From positions 62,001-126,000 of the forward strand of contig CAVVVF010000009.1 of the NCBI GenBank assembly GCA_963751665.1: a stretch of 64,000 nucleotides of DNA, given 5' to 3'. This document shows positions 9,979-19,516 of this stretch, one piece after another. The notes under the pieces were generated by a model. It saw nothing but the letters and a program-made list of their open reading frames with translations, was not told where the DNA came from and ran no database searches. Positions within the stretch are counted from its first letter, which is position 1; every line of letters starts with the position of its first letter. A program made the position numbers and the translations under genes. Source of the stretch: AC-69 sp963751665. Lineage in GTDB: Bacteria; Actinomycetota; UBA4738; HRBIN12.

Positions 9979-10795
9979 TCAGGGACGTTCGGAGGGCTCC
10001 CACCGCACGGGCAGCGGCTTGTCCCGGAGCTCCCGCACGAACGAGACACACTCGGAGACGGCGGCCTCGAACAGCGACTTGCCCTTTTCTGCCGTCGCCT
10101 TCGTCGCGTCACCGTGGACGCCGGTGTGGCTGATCGCGTTCCACCACGGCATGAGCTTGAGCGGCCCGTCCGACCAGTCCATCCAGGCGTTGGGCCCCTC
10201 CGGGAAGGAGTTCTCGTCGACGGCCTTGTCCATGTCGACGGCGCCAGGGTCCAGGTGGAGGTAGATCGAGGTCTCGAGCTCGCACGCGTGGCCCATGCCG
10301 CCGGGCTTCGATTCCCGGACCTCCTCGATGACCTTCATGGACTCTCGGCTGGTGAGGTAGAAGGCCGCCGCCGCCAGGACGTCGGGATGCTCCAGGGCCG
10401 ACCAGCCGGGCGGCCATCTCCACGAGCGGGATGTTCGAGCCGTGGCCGTTCAGGTACAGGATCCGCTTGAACCCGTGGTGGGCGAGCGAGGTCCCGATGT
10501 CGGTGCAGTAGCGGACGAACGTGTCCCATCCGATCGTGATGGGGCCGGGGAAGTCCATGTGGTGCGGCGTGTAGCCGTGGATGATCGGCGGCAGCAGCAC
10601 GATCTGCTCCGGGATCTCCTCGGCGGCGCGCCGGCAGATCTCGGTGGCGATCCGGGTGTCGGCGTCGAGCGGCAGGTGCGGCCCATGGTCCTCGAGCGTG
10701 CCGGCCGGGATGAGGCACACCCGATCCTCGGCCGCCGCCCGCCGGACCTCCGGCCAGGTCAGTCGCTCGTAGAGGAGCGGTGTCGTCCAGGTCAT
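9979..10795 (-). CDS. Creatininase-family amidohydrolase (one frameshift)
   Basis: The family hydrolyses cyclic or linear amides (creatinine, formamidopyrimidine intermediates, mycofactocin precursor) using two metal ions. Metal-binding features are present: Glu and His in GTLEDHGPHLPLDADT, and the NGHGSN loop. Near 10400 the reading frame shifts, and the second half contains the conserved HACELETS segment. The ATG at 10795 overlaps the stop of the C45 gene by four bases, so this is the last gene of the gamma-glutamyl operon. Context favours an amide or amidine from amine breakdown rather than creatinine itself (inference). Confidence 0.87.
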
Positions 10796-11943
10796 CGGGG
10801 CTCCCGCCTCCTCACGCCACGCCCCGTCAGGTCGATCTCCACGTAGTCGTTCTTGCACGGATTCCCCGGGGCCACCCACATCCGCGAGGCCTCCAGGTCC
10901 GCCACCATCGAGAACATCACCGCCGTGGCCTCGTCGCCCTCGGCCGGATCCGGGTGCAGGCAGATGGCCTCGGGTCCGGGGCCGTGGTCCCGCAGGACGT
11001 CCATGACGGCCTCCGGGGTGTCCGGCCGACGCTCGGCCAGGAGCTGGTCCAGGCGAGACAAGCGAGACAGGCTCCCCTCGGATGGCTCGGCCCCCAGCTC
11101 GGCCAGGCGGCCGTCGAGGTAGTGGTTGGTGTGGGTGCCGGGCCCCTCCAGGACCGCCATCTCCTTCCCGGTCGTCTCGATCGTGACCGAGTCACCCCCG
11201 CGGAAAGCCAGTACGTGGCCGTAGCCGCCCGCGCGCGACACCGTCCCGGCTCGCCGGACGGCGTCCTCGCGGTCGGCCGCCTCCAGCGAGTGCCGGGACA
11301 CGAGCACGCGCGGGACCCCGACTCGATCGTCCGAAGCCGTCAACGAGCCGATGCCCTGTGCCGCGCCGTGGCCGTTCACGCCCACGGCCGGCAGGCAGGA
11401 CACGATCGTGGGGGAGGCCACGGGCACGGAGCCGTCGTCGGGAAGCTCGATCACGACCGCGACGTTGCCGAGATCGCCTGCCAGCCATTGCTCGTTGTGT
11501 CCGAGGAGGGTGACTCCCGGCGCGGTGACGGTGAAGCTGGAGCACCGCTCGATCCTGGGCGCCGTCTTCTTTCTCAAGTCCCTGGTCCCCTTTGGTGGAA
11601 AGCGCCCCTCCTTGCGCTGGAGGAACAACGTGCCACCCTCGGGCGCCTCGAGGAGCGGCTCGAGCTCCTCGAACGCGTTCACCGCGAACAACTCGAGGAA
11701 CGGGACCGTCGCCCCCGACGACATGCCCTTCAGCGTCGCCATGAACTGGGGGAACGTCGACTCGGCGGCCACGAGGTACGGCGTGAGCAGCTCCTGGAGC
11801 TGTTGCGTCGATACCCCACGGCGAGACATGTACCGTCCGTAGAAGTCGATCGACTCGTTCACCAGGTCGCGGAACTCCCGGCCGATGCGTTGACCCCGTT
11901 GGACCGGGTCGCCCTCGGCCCGCACGACACGGAGCTCGCTCAC
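10792..11943 (-). CDS. C45 family Ntn acyltransferase/peptidase
   Basis: Belongs to the acyl-CoA:6-aminopenicillanate acyltransferase-like (C45) Ntn hydrolases, which self-cleave before a Cys that then acts as the nucleophile. The frame is intact from GTG 11943 (383 aa, family-typical). The predicted nucleophile is Cys134 in ERCSSF, preceded by a propeptide with the family GATVPFLELFAVNAFEE region, and followed by GHNEQW and the GVNGHGAAQG strand. The GTG overlaps the stop of the PuuD gene (GTGA). Its position among gamma-glutamyl amide enzymes suggests it makes or cleaves an N-acyl or gamma-glutamyl amide; this is inference. Confidence 0.85.
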   Translation of the reverse strand: MSELRVVRAEGDPVQRGQRIGREFRDLVNESIDFYGRYMSRRGVSTQQLQELLTPYLVAAESTFPQFMATLKGMSSGATVPFLELFAVNAFEELEPLLEAPEGGTLFLQRKEGRFPPKGTRDLRKKTAPRIERCSSFTVTAPGVTLLGHNEQWLAGDLGNVAVVIELPDDGSVPVASPTIVSCLPAVGVNGHGAAQGIGSLTASDDRVGVPRVLVSRHSLEAADREDAVRRAGTVSRAGGYGHVLAFRGGDSVTIETTGKEMAVLEGPGTHTNHYLDGRLAELGAEPSEGSLSRLSRLDQLLAERRPDTPEAVMDVLRDHGPGPEAICLHPDPAEGDEATAVMFSMVADLEASRMWVAPGNPCKNDYVEIDLTGRGVRRREPR

Positions 11944-12663
11944 GCCCGCACCGCCCTGGCCACCAGCGCGTCGAACACGGCCTGCTGGGCACGGTCGTGC
12001 TCGGCGCTGTCCTCCGGGTGCCACTGGACGCCGAGCATCCATCCCTCTTCGCGCTCGATGGCTTCGATCAACCCGTCCTCGGACCAACCGGTGGCGGCCA
12101 GGCCGTCGCCGACCCCGTCGACCCCCTGATGGTGATGGGTCGAACACGCCAGCACCTCGACGCCCGCCGCCTCCGCGATACGGCTGCCGGAGGCCAGCTT
12201 CACGTCATGGCGAACGAGATCCTTGCCGCTCGGGGTCCCGTGCTCCAGGTACTCCCCATGGTCGGGGAGGTGCTGGATCAACGTCCCGCCGAAGGCCACG
12301 TTCATCACCTGCATGCCTCGGCAGATGGCCAGCGTGGGCATCTCGCTCCGATCGGCGTGGCGAAGGAGCGCGATCTCGAAGCCGTCGCGATCGGGCTCGA
12401 GGCCGTAGATCGCGGCGTGCGGCTCCTGGCCGTATCGGGATGGCTCGACGTCTCCGCCGCCCACCAGGAGCAGGGCGTCGAAGGGTTCGAGCAGCACCTC
12501 GACGCGGCGTGTCGTCGCCGGGCAGGAGGAGCGCCGGACGCCCGCCCGCCCTTCGGACCGCGTCGACGTAGTTCTCAGGGACGCCGTATCCGCCGACGTT
12601 CCAGTACGAGACGCGGCCGGGCCGGAGATGGTAGGCCACCACCGCGACCTGAGGGGTATCCAT
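11940..12663 (-). CDS. puuD: Gamma-glutamyl-GABA hydrolase-like protein, peptidase C26 (one frameshift)
   Basis: Class I glutamine-amidotransferase-fold hydrolase related to E. coli PuuD, which releases glutamate from gamma-glutamyl-GABA in putrescine degradation. Starts at ATG 12663 (MDTPQVAVVAYH). The frame shifts near 12515; removing one G restores DTRVEVLLEPFDALL. The nucleophile Cys is in AICRGMQVMN, the oxyanion region is LLVGGGDVEPSRYGQ, and the catalytic His-Glu pair is in VQWHPED. Twelve nt downstream of the amidotransferase gene and overlapping the C45 gene. Confidence 0.87.
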
Positions 12664-12675
12664 CCCTCTTGCCCG

Positions 12676-13395
12676 CTAGCGGTCCGTGTCTCGGACGACC
12701 TCGACGAAGCGGCGGAACACCTCGCGGCCCCGGTCCTCGTGCGCTGCCATGTGCTCCTTGGCCTCCACGCGGATCTCATCGGAGGACTTCCCCCACGTGG
12801 CCTCGAGGTCCATGAGGGCGTCGGCCTCGTCCAGCCACTCCTCGAGCTCGGCGCCGTCGACCTCGAAGTGGAACTGGATGCCCCAGGCGCGTTCGCCGAC
12901 CCGGTAGGCCTGGTGCGGCACGTCCTCGCCGGTGGCAAGGAGCGTCGCCCCGTCCGGCAGCTCGAAGGTGTCCTGGTGCCATTGGAAGACCCGGTCGCCG
13001 TCGGCGAAGGCCGAGAGCAGGAGGTCGTCCCCGGCGGCCTCCGTGGGATGGATGGGCTCGAATCCCAACTCGCGCCGCGCCGCCTTCACGACGGGGCGAT
13101 CGAGGGCCCGGGCCAGGATCTGCGCTCCGAGGCAGATCCCGAGATACGGGACGCCGGCGTCAACCGCCTGCCGCGTCAGCCTTCGGTCGTCGAGGAGGAA
13201 CGGGTGCCGATCGACCTGGTCGGCGTTGGCGGTCCCCCCGAGCATCACCACGCCGGCGACCTCGGACAGGGCCGGGAGCGACTGCCCCTCGAAGGCGTCG
13301 ACGAGCAGGAGGTCGGCGCCGGCCGACCGGAGCGCCGGCACGGCCAGGCCGTACGTCTCGAACCCGTCGTTCCGCACAAGGAGCAGCGGCTTCAT
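12676..13395 (-). CDS. Class I glutamine amidotransferase domain protein
   Basis: Stand-alone GATase1 domain of the GMP-synthase-like subfamily, intact at 239 aa. Cys88 in YLGICLGAQILA is the nucleophile and His in GIQFHFEVD is the partner. In polyamine and amine operons such proteins act as gamma-glutamyl hydrolases rather than as ammonia donors, and the position here directly after the glutamine-synthetase-like ligase suits that role (inference). Two C26/GATase-type hydrolases in one operon suggests separate gamma-glutamyl substrates. Confidence 0.88.
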   Translation of the reverse strand: MKPLLLVRNDGFETYGLAVPALRSAGADLLLVDAFEGQSLPALSEVAGVVMLGGTANADQVDRHPFLLDDRRLTRQAVDAGVPYLGICLGAQILARALDRPVVKAARRELGFEPIHPTEAAGDDLLLSAFADGDRVFQWHQDTFELPDGATLLATGEDVPHQAYRVGERAWGIQFHFEVDGAELEEWLDEADALMDLEATWGKSSDEIRVEAKEHMAAHEDRGREVFRRFVEVVRDTDR

Positions 13396-13445
13396 GTCTC
13401 CGAGTGTACCGGCAGCGCTGGAGCGTCTCCCGCTCGGTCGGTGCC

Positions 13446-14840
13446 TCAGCCGCGCTCGAAGTACCGCGCGAGCTCCCAGTCGGTGACCGCGGGTTGTCGA
13501 AGATGATCTGCTCCTGGCGGGCCGTGTTCAGCAGGTGCTCGAAGACGAAGTCGCCGAACGCCTCGCGTGCCACCTCGCTCTTCTCGAACGCGTCGATCGC
13601 CTCGTGCAGGATCGAGGGGACCCGCGGCACGTCCTTGGCCTCGTAGGCGTTGCCCTCGAACATCGGCGGGCGGCTCGATCTTGTTCCGGATGCCGTACAG
13701 CCCCGCGGCGATCGTCGCCGCGAACGCGAGGTACGGGTTCGCGTCGGCCCCGGGGATCCGGGACTCGACCCGGAAGCCCTTGCGATGCCCCGACCATGCG
13801 GAACCCGCAGGTCCGGTTGTCGCGGCTCCACACGATCGCGGTCGGGGCCCACGACCCGAGCTGGTAGCGCTTGTAGGAGTTCACGAACGGCGCGAACATC
13901 CACGCCATCTCGCGCGCCGTGGCCATCAGGCCGCCGAGGTAGTACCGGAACGTCGTCGGACATGTGGTGCGGGTCCGTCCTCGTCCCACATGAGGCGAGT
14001 CGTGCCGTCCTCGTTCCACACGCTCGAGTGCACGTGGCAGGACGACCCGGCCTCCGCCATCGTCCACTTCGCCATGAACGTGAGCGGCCGCGCCGTTCAG
14101 CGCGGCGATCTCCTTGGCGCCGTGCTTGTAGAGCGCGTGGTGGTCGGCGTCTCGACAGCGCGTCGGAGTACGTGATGTTGATCTCGTGCTGGCCCTTGCC
14201 GAACTCGCCCTTGGAGAACTCGACGGGGACGCCGGCGCCGCGCATGCCGTTGCGGATCTGGCGGATGAGCCACTCGTCCTTGGTGGTCTGGAGCATGTGG
14301 TAGTCCATGATGTAGGTCGACGTGCGGCTGCAGGTCCTGGTAGCCGCTTGCTCGGCGGCCTCGTCGTAGACGTCCTTGAACAGGTAGAACTCGAGCTCCG
14401 AGCCGGTCTTCACCGTGTAGCCCGACCTGCGGCGGCCCTCGCGAGCTGGCGCTTCAGGATCTGGCGGGGCGCCACCTCGACCGGCTCGTCGGTCTCCTCG
14501 TCGGCGATGTCGCAGATCACCATCGCGGTCTTCTCGAGCCACGGGCACGAGGCGCAGCGTCGTCGAGTCGGGGACCAGCCGGAAGTCGCCGTAGCCGGTC
14601 TCCCAGCTCGCGTACTGGTAGCCGGGGAGCGGCTCCATCTCCATGTCGATCGCCAGCAGGTAGAGGCATGCGTGGAGGCCCTCCTCGCCGAGCACCTCCT
14701 CCAGGAAGAAGTCCGGCAGCGATGCGCTTGCCCATGAACCGGCCCTGGAGGTCGGTGAACATGCACAGGACCGTGTCGATCTCGCCCGCGTGGGCGAGCT
14801 CCTCGAGCTGCTTGACGGTCAGCATGCCCTGGCGTTCCAT
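13446..14840 (-). CDS. Glutamine-synthetase-like ligase, GlnA3/PuuA type (about ten frameshifts)
   Basis: ATP-dependent ligase joining glutamate to an amine. The N terminus (MERQGMLTVKQLEELAH, then MFTDLQGRFMGKR) matches the PuuA/GlnA3-GlnA4 group rather than nitrogen-assimilating GlnA. Catalytic-domain fragments occur in order across the frames: YVDYHMLQ-like IMDYHMLQTT, KGEFGKGQHEIN, the TFMAKW region, GSSCHVH-like region, and a C-terminal VTDWELARYFERG. No single frame covers more than about 100 residues, so an automatic caller would split it into fragments. The operon (permease, two GATase hydrolases) supports gamma-glutamylation of a polyamine or similar amine. The stop at 13446-13448 is inferred by homology. 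Confidence 0.87.
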
Positions 14841-14913
14841 CGCTCCTCCTCGCCGGACACGCGACGGGCGCGGGGACCGTCGGTCCACCGCGCCCGGTAC
14901 GCGCCGGTTCCTC

Positions 14914-16559
14914 TCAGACGGCCTCGAGGTCTCGCTCGATCTCGGCGAGCTCCTCGGCCGTGCCCATGACCTTCGGGCCCTTGAACCACTTGCGGGCGGA
15001 CACGACCCACCAGATGCCCGCGAACCCGATCACGATCGCGACGGCGATCGGTGCGTAGTTCAGGGCGTCCATCGTCTTGATGCCCAAGCCGCCCGGGCTG
15101 AACTGGGGCATCATCAGGATGATGCAGATGAACAGCACCCAGACGACGGCGATCGTGCCGACGAGCCTCGACCACTTGCCGAGGTTCCACGGGCCCGGCT
15201 TGAAAGCGTCGCCCGCGCGGAGCCGCAGGAACGTCGGCATCACGTAGGCGATGTAGAGGCCGATCACGGCGATCGACGTCACGGCGAAGTAGGCGACCGC
15301 GCTGCCACGCCAGTAGGCGGGCGCGACCAGCAGCCACGAGAGCCGACGACGCCAGCCAGATCGCGTTGGTGGGGGTGCGGGTGCGCTTGTTGATCTTGTG
15401 CCAGTACTTGTGAGCCGGGCAGCGCGCCGTCGCGGGAGAACGCGTAGATCATCCGCGAGTTGGCCGTGACCGACGCCATCCCGCAGAAGAACTGCGCGCC
15501 GATGCACGATCAGCAGCATGAAGATCGTCAGGCCCTTGCCGATCGCGTCCAGGAAGATCTGCGCCGGCGCCGCGACGTTCGCGGTCGCCGAGCTGGAACG
15601 ACAGAGCGGCCGAGTATCCGGTCGCTCCCTGCACCGCGTACCAGACGCCCAGCAGCAGGATGTAGCCGAAGATCACCGAGATCACGACCGAGTGGTAGAT
15701 GCCCCGCGGGCCGGAGACGTCGGCCTGGTGCGTCTCCTCGGTCATGTGCGCCGACGCGTCGTACCCGGTCAACGTGTACTGGGCGAGCAGCAGCCCGATC
15801 AGGAAGACGTAGATCGTCGAGCCGAAGAGCCCGCTCGTGAACCCGGAGCCGTTGATGAAGCCGGGGACCGTGCTCGGGTTCGACGCGTCCTTGCTGAAGG
15901 AGAAGATCGTGCCGAAGCTCGTGTGCTGGTCGGGAACGAAGAACAGGATCGCGAAGATGACCAGCACGCCGGCCACGTGCCACCAGACGCTCACGTCGTT
16001 CAGCAGCGCGACGAGCCGGATCCCGAACGTGTTCAGAGCCCGTGGACCACGAGCACGCCGGTGTAGGACGCCGACCAGGATCAGCTTCGTGATCTCGACG
16101 TCGAACGCGATGTTCAGGAAGGCGCAGAAGAACGCGGCGAGCCCGAAGTCGATGCCGGCGGTGACGCCGACCTGGCCGAGGAAGTTGAACCAGCCCGTGA
16201 ACCAGGCCCACGCCGGGCCCGTTCTTCGTCGCGAGCTTCGCCGACCAGTAGTAGAGGCCGCCCGCCGTCGGGTAGCTGGAGCACACCTCGGCCATCGCGA
16301 GCGCGACGAACGTGACCAGGATCCCGACGAGGGGCCAGCCGTACGCGGAGCTCGCGGGACCACCGATCACCATCCCGTACCCGAACAGCGTCAGGCACCC
16401 GGACAGGATCGAGATGATCGTGAACGAGACGGCGAAGTTCGAGAACCCGCCCATCCCTCGCTTGAGCTCCTGGGCGTAGCCGAGCTCGTGGAGCTTTTCG
16501 ACGTCGGTCTTCTGGGCCGCGCTCGGTGCGGAGCGGCCATGCCTGACGGCTTCGTCCAT
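14914..16559 (-). CDS. APC-family amino acid/polyamine permease (frameshifted)
   Basis: Twelve-helix importer in the APC superfamily, similar to GABA/polyamine permeases. Starts at ATG 16559 with a hydrophilic leader, then GYAQELKRGMGGFSNFAVSF, the family's first helix with its GG motif, and VGGPASSAYGWP-like IGGPASSAYGWPLVG. Frame switches are seen near 16215, 16035, 15590, 15505, 15415 and 15340, with hydrophobic segments continuing across each. The end is hydrophilic (KWFKGPKVMGTAEELAEIERDLEAV). First gene of the operon, 73 nt before the ligase, so it probably imports the amine that the ligase glutamylates. Confidence 0.88.
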
Positions 16560-16597
16560 CCGTTCCCCCCCTCCCTCTCGAGCTGGCAGGTGGCTAG

Positions 16598-16626
16598 ACG
16601 AACCGTGCCGGTACCCGGCGTGTCAA
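16598..16626 (-). promoter_or_regulatory. Possible promoter of the gamma-glutamyl operon
   Basis: On the minus strand a consensus -35 hexamer TTGACA (16626-16621) lies 60 nt before the permease start. The position 17 nt further holds GTTCGT (16603-16598), a poor -10; no better -10 is seen. Only the -35 match is convincing. Confidence 0.3.
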
Positions 16627-16692
16627 GTGCGATCGGATGCGTTGGGGAGAACCGTCAAGCCGTGGGACGGGGCCGGGCGCGTGCGATGGCCG

Positions 16693-17471
16693 TCAGTCCT
16701 CGGGGGTCACGTAGGCGGCGGTGATGCCCGCCGTCCACGACCAGGGCGGCGCCGGTCATGTACGAGGACTCGTCGGAGGCCAGGAACAGCGCCGCCTTGG
16801 CGATCTCCTCGGCCTGGCCGAACCGGCCCATCGGGATGTGCACCAGCCGACGTTGCCGCCTGGCCGGGTCCGCCAGCAGCTCCTGGAGCAGCGGCGTCTC
16901 GATGGGGCCGGGGCAGAGCGAGTTCGCGCGCACGCCCTTGCGCGCGAACTCCACCGCGATCTCCCGGGTCATCGACAGGACGCCGCCCTTGGACGCCGTG
17001 TAGGCGGTCTGGGGGGTGGCGGCGCCCATGAGCGCGACGAACGAGGCCACGTTGACGATCGAGCCGCCGCCGGACTCGATCATCGCCGGGATCCCGTACC
17101 GGCAGCCCAGGTACACGCCCTTCAGGTTGATGTCGATCGTGAGATCCCAGACGTCCTCGGGCGTGTCGGTCACCGAGCCATCCCGTTCGGGGAAGACGCC
17201 CGCGTTGTTGTAGAGGACGTGAGTCCCCCGAACGTGTCCACCGCGAACCGCACCATGGCCTGCGCGTCGGAGGCCTTCGACACGTCGGCGTGCACGTAGG
17301 CCGCCTCGCCGCCTCGTCGCCGATGGCCGCCGCCACCTCCTCTCCGGCCTGGTCGGCCACGTCGGTGAGCACGACTTTCGCCCCCTCCCGCGCGAACAGG
17401 TGCGAGGCCACCTTGCCCATGCCGCTCGCCCCCCCGGTGATCAGCGCCACCTTGCCGTCCAGCCGTCCCAT
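16693..17471 (-). CDS. SDR-family NAD(P)-dependent oxidoreductase (frameshifted)
   Basis: Rossmann-fold short-chain dehydrogenase. The cofactor motif TGGASGMGK is near residue 13, the NNAG motif appears in the third segment, and the catalytic YTASKGG (Tyr and Lys) and PGPIETPL follow. Frame switches occur near 17310 and 17225 (each better explained by a lost base than a gained one) and near 16730 (an extra G; repair gives the usual DGGITAAYVTPED ending with TGA at 16693). The substrate is unknown. It lies 134 nt upstream of the permease on the same strand and could feed the amine pathway as a dehydrogenase, but it probably has its own transcript. Confidence 0.85.
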
Positions 17472-17538
17472 CTCGCCCTCCCTTCCCACTTGCTTCAGAA
17501 GTGGTCGCGTGCACCCTCCCAAGTTTCGGGTTTGGGGC

Positions 17539-18692
17539 TTACTGACGGCTCTGAGCGCCCGGGAACAAGGCTAGATAGTCACCGTACGCGAAGATTCTGT
17601 TGCGTTGCTTCCCGGTAATTTCAGCCAATACCCCGAGCCTTTGGAGATCGCGAACCAATGCGGACGCCGTGGGTTGGGAAACATCCAAGACGCGCTCGAC
17701 GACCTTTCCTGTTACCACGGGACGTTTGAATAGCTCGTCCAGCAAAGCAAAGGCTCTCCCGGCCCGTCGGCCAAGTTCCTTCCCGATCCGGGCTCGGTCG
17801 TACTCCCTCAGCTCAAGGATCCGGGTAGCTGTATCCGTCGCTTCAGTTGCCACTTGAGCAACGCCATCAAGAAAGAATGCGAGCCATTGCTCCCAGTCGC
17901 CTTCGTCCCGCACCAATTGGAGGCGGTCGACGTACTCGTCCCTGTGCTGTTTGAGGTACAGCGAGGTGTAGAGGAGCGGCTTCTGAAGAATCCCTTGCTC
18001 GACTAGCCAGAAAGTGATGAGTAGCCGTCCTGTGCGTCCGTTGCCGTCCAGGAAGGGATGGATTGTCTCGAACTGTGCGTGGGCTATGCCAGCCTTGATC
18101 AATGGCGGCATCGGCTCGGGGTCGTGAAGGAAGCTCTCCAGATTTGCGAACGATTCGTCCACCAGCTGATAAGGAGGGGTACGAACTTCGCGGTGGATGG
18201 AGACCCGCCGCCAATCCAATTCTGCGAGAGACGAAATTGGCCAGAAGTCTTGTGCGGCTCCCCGCCTCGGACGTCCTTCATAAGAACTTCGTGGACTTCG
18301 CACAAGAGCCTCCTGGAAAGAGGTAGTGAAGCGAGGCGATCCAGCCCATAGTTCATGGCAGCGATGTAGTTGATGATTTCCGCCACATCGACCCTTGTTT
18401 CCGCATGCTCCAGCTGTGCCTCGAACTCGAGGACGTCCATCAAGGAGGCATGAGTCCCTTCTATCTGGCTGGAGAGGACCGCTTCTCGGCGAACGTACTG
18501 GAGAACGAAGAGATCGGGGTCTGGAATGACCCTCACCGCGCCGTCGAGACGCCCCAGGGCGACGTCGGCCTTGGATGCCAAGGCCAAGAGCTCCCCGTCG
18601 ATCTTTAGGTCTTCGGGAGGAAGGGGCTTGGGGATGAAAGCGCGATAGCCTTCCGGCTGTCGAACATAATGTCCTGCTCGGGAGCTGGTCAC
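17539..18692 (-). CDS. fic: Fic-domain protein with N-terminal inhibitory motif and C-terminal winged helix (one frameshift)
   Basis: Fic proteins transfer AMP or another nucleotide moiety to target proteins. The catalytic motif HPFLDGNGRTGR is intact. An N-terminal S-S-Q-I-E-G stretch matches the (S/T)xxxE(G/N) inhibitory helix, making it a class II, self-inhibited Fic. The last 90 residues form a winged helix (TGKVVERVLDVSQPTASALVRDL in two parts), suggesting it binds DNA and may control its own promoter. One frame switch lies near 18165. I chose GTG 18692 over the GTG at 18743 because the promoter places transcription initiation near 18721. The gene is visibly richer in A/T than its neighbours, a sign of horizontal transfer. 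Confidence 0.87.
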
Positions 18693-18719
18693 GGTACCGG
18701 ATCCTTTTCTTGCTAGAGG

Positions 18720-18789
18720 ACAAGATAAGCGTACGCGCTGCACCTTATCTTGTCAACAAGATAAGGTAAACTCCCTAAGGTTATCTTGT
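18720..18789 (-). promoter_or_regulatory. fic promoter embedded in a symmetric four-half-site operator
   Basis: The 9-mer ACAAGATAA/TTATCTTGT occurs four times: 18720-18728, 18745-18753, 18756-18764 and 18781-18789, in alternating orientation and exactly symmetric about 18754.5 (16-nt spacers outside, 2 nt inside). The inner pair extends to a perfect 12-bp inverted repeat, 18742-18767. On the minus strand TTGACA (18756-18751) lies in its centre and TACGCT (18733-18728) follows after 17 nt, so a protein bound here would block the promoter. Confidence 0.75.
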
Positions 18790-18924
18790 CCGAATATCTA
18801 GATAGGGTACCTTTCGCCTGATATCGCACTGAATAGGCTTTGGGGCCCAAGTCTCTGCTGCTCATGCTGGCTGCCTAACGGGCCGAGGCCACAGCTCGGA
18901 AGGCCCTGGCCGGCCGCCGATTGG

Positions 18925-18930
18925 TAGATT
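18925..18930 (+). promoter_or_regulatory. -10 box before greA, leaderless type
   Basis: TAGATT ends 10 nt before the greA ATG and no Shine-Dalgarno sequence fits between them. Initiation would fall near the start codon. Confidence 0.4.
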
Positions 18931-18940
18931 CGGCGTTCTG

Positions 18941-19477
18941 ATGGACCTTCCCGAAGAACTGGCGAGCCGGCAACCGCGGAAGCCTGGGCAGGAGCCGACG
19001 GCGACCATCACGCTCGAGGCGTACGCGCGCCTCAAGGCGGAGCTCGATGAGCTGACCTCATCCGGGCGCTCGCACATGGCGGAACGGCTGAAGGCCGCCC
19101 GCGAGCTCGGCGACATCCGCGAGAACGCCGAGTACGACGCGGCGAAGAACGAGCAAGGCCTGATGGAGTCGCGGATCCGGAACCTCGAGCGGATGCTGCG
19201 CGATCCCGAGATCATCGAGGCGCCGTCGGGGTCCGACGTCGTCGCGTCCGGGATGCTCGTGACCGTGCGGCCACTGGACGACGACGATCCGGAGGATGAG
19301 ACCTATCTGCTGGCCGAGTCGGCGGAGGAGCGGGCTGCCGGGGTCCGAACCGTCACCACCACGTCGCCGCTCGGCCAGGCCCTCCTCGGGGCCCGCCCGG
19401 AACAGCAGGTCTCCTACGAGGCGCCGGGTGGCATGTTCCGCTGCGTCGTGGTCAGCTTCCGGCCGAACGGCGGCTAG
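18941..19477 (+). CDS. greA: GreA/GreB-family transcription elongation factor
   Basis: Enters the RNA polymerase secondary channel and stimulates cleavage of backtracked RNA. Intact at 178 aa, longer than usual GreA (about 158) because of a 20-residue leader before TATITLEAYARL. The coiled-coil tip acidic pair is present in GDIRENAEYDAAK. The C-terminal FKBP-like domain is recognisable but divergent, with an acidic insertion (DDDDPEDE) near residue 113, so it may be a Gre-family paralogue rather than the housekeeping copy. A plausible -10 lies 10 nt upstream of the ATG. Confidence 0.85.
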   Translation: MDLPEELASRQPRKPGQEPTATITLEAYARLKAELDELTSSGRSHMAERLKAARELGDIRENAEYDAAKNEQGLMESRIRNLERMLRDPEIIEAPSGSDVVASGMLVTVRPLDDDDPEDETYLLAESAEERAAGVRTVTTTSPLGQALLGARPEQQVSYEAPGGMFRCVVVSFRPNGG

Positions 19478-19502
19478 CTTCGCCGCCGCTTCGCCGGGGG
19501 GG

Positions 19503-19508
19503 TAGCCT
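19503..19508 (+). promoter_or_regulatory. -10 box before CDP-alcohol transferase gene
   Basis: TAGCCT ends 8 nt before the ATG at 19517, matching the leaderless spacing seen at several other genes here. No -35 is recognisable. Confidence 0.35.
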
Positions 19509-19516
19509 CCCGTACC

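Noticed and set aside
11351..11842. 163-codon plus-strand frame antisense to the C45 gene
   Set aside because: No ribosome site or homology; the C45 frame on the other strand is intact and conserved.
13446..14840. Glutamine-synthetase-like gene as a decayed pseudogene
   Set aside because: About ten frame switches occur but no in-frame stops from substitution or large deletions, every conserved block is present in order, and neighbouring genes show the same error type. Sequencing error is more likely.
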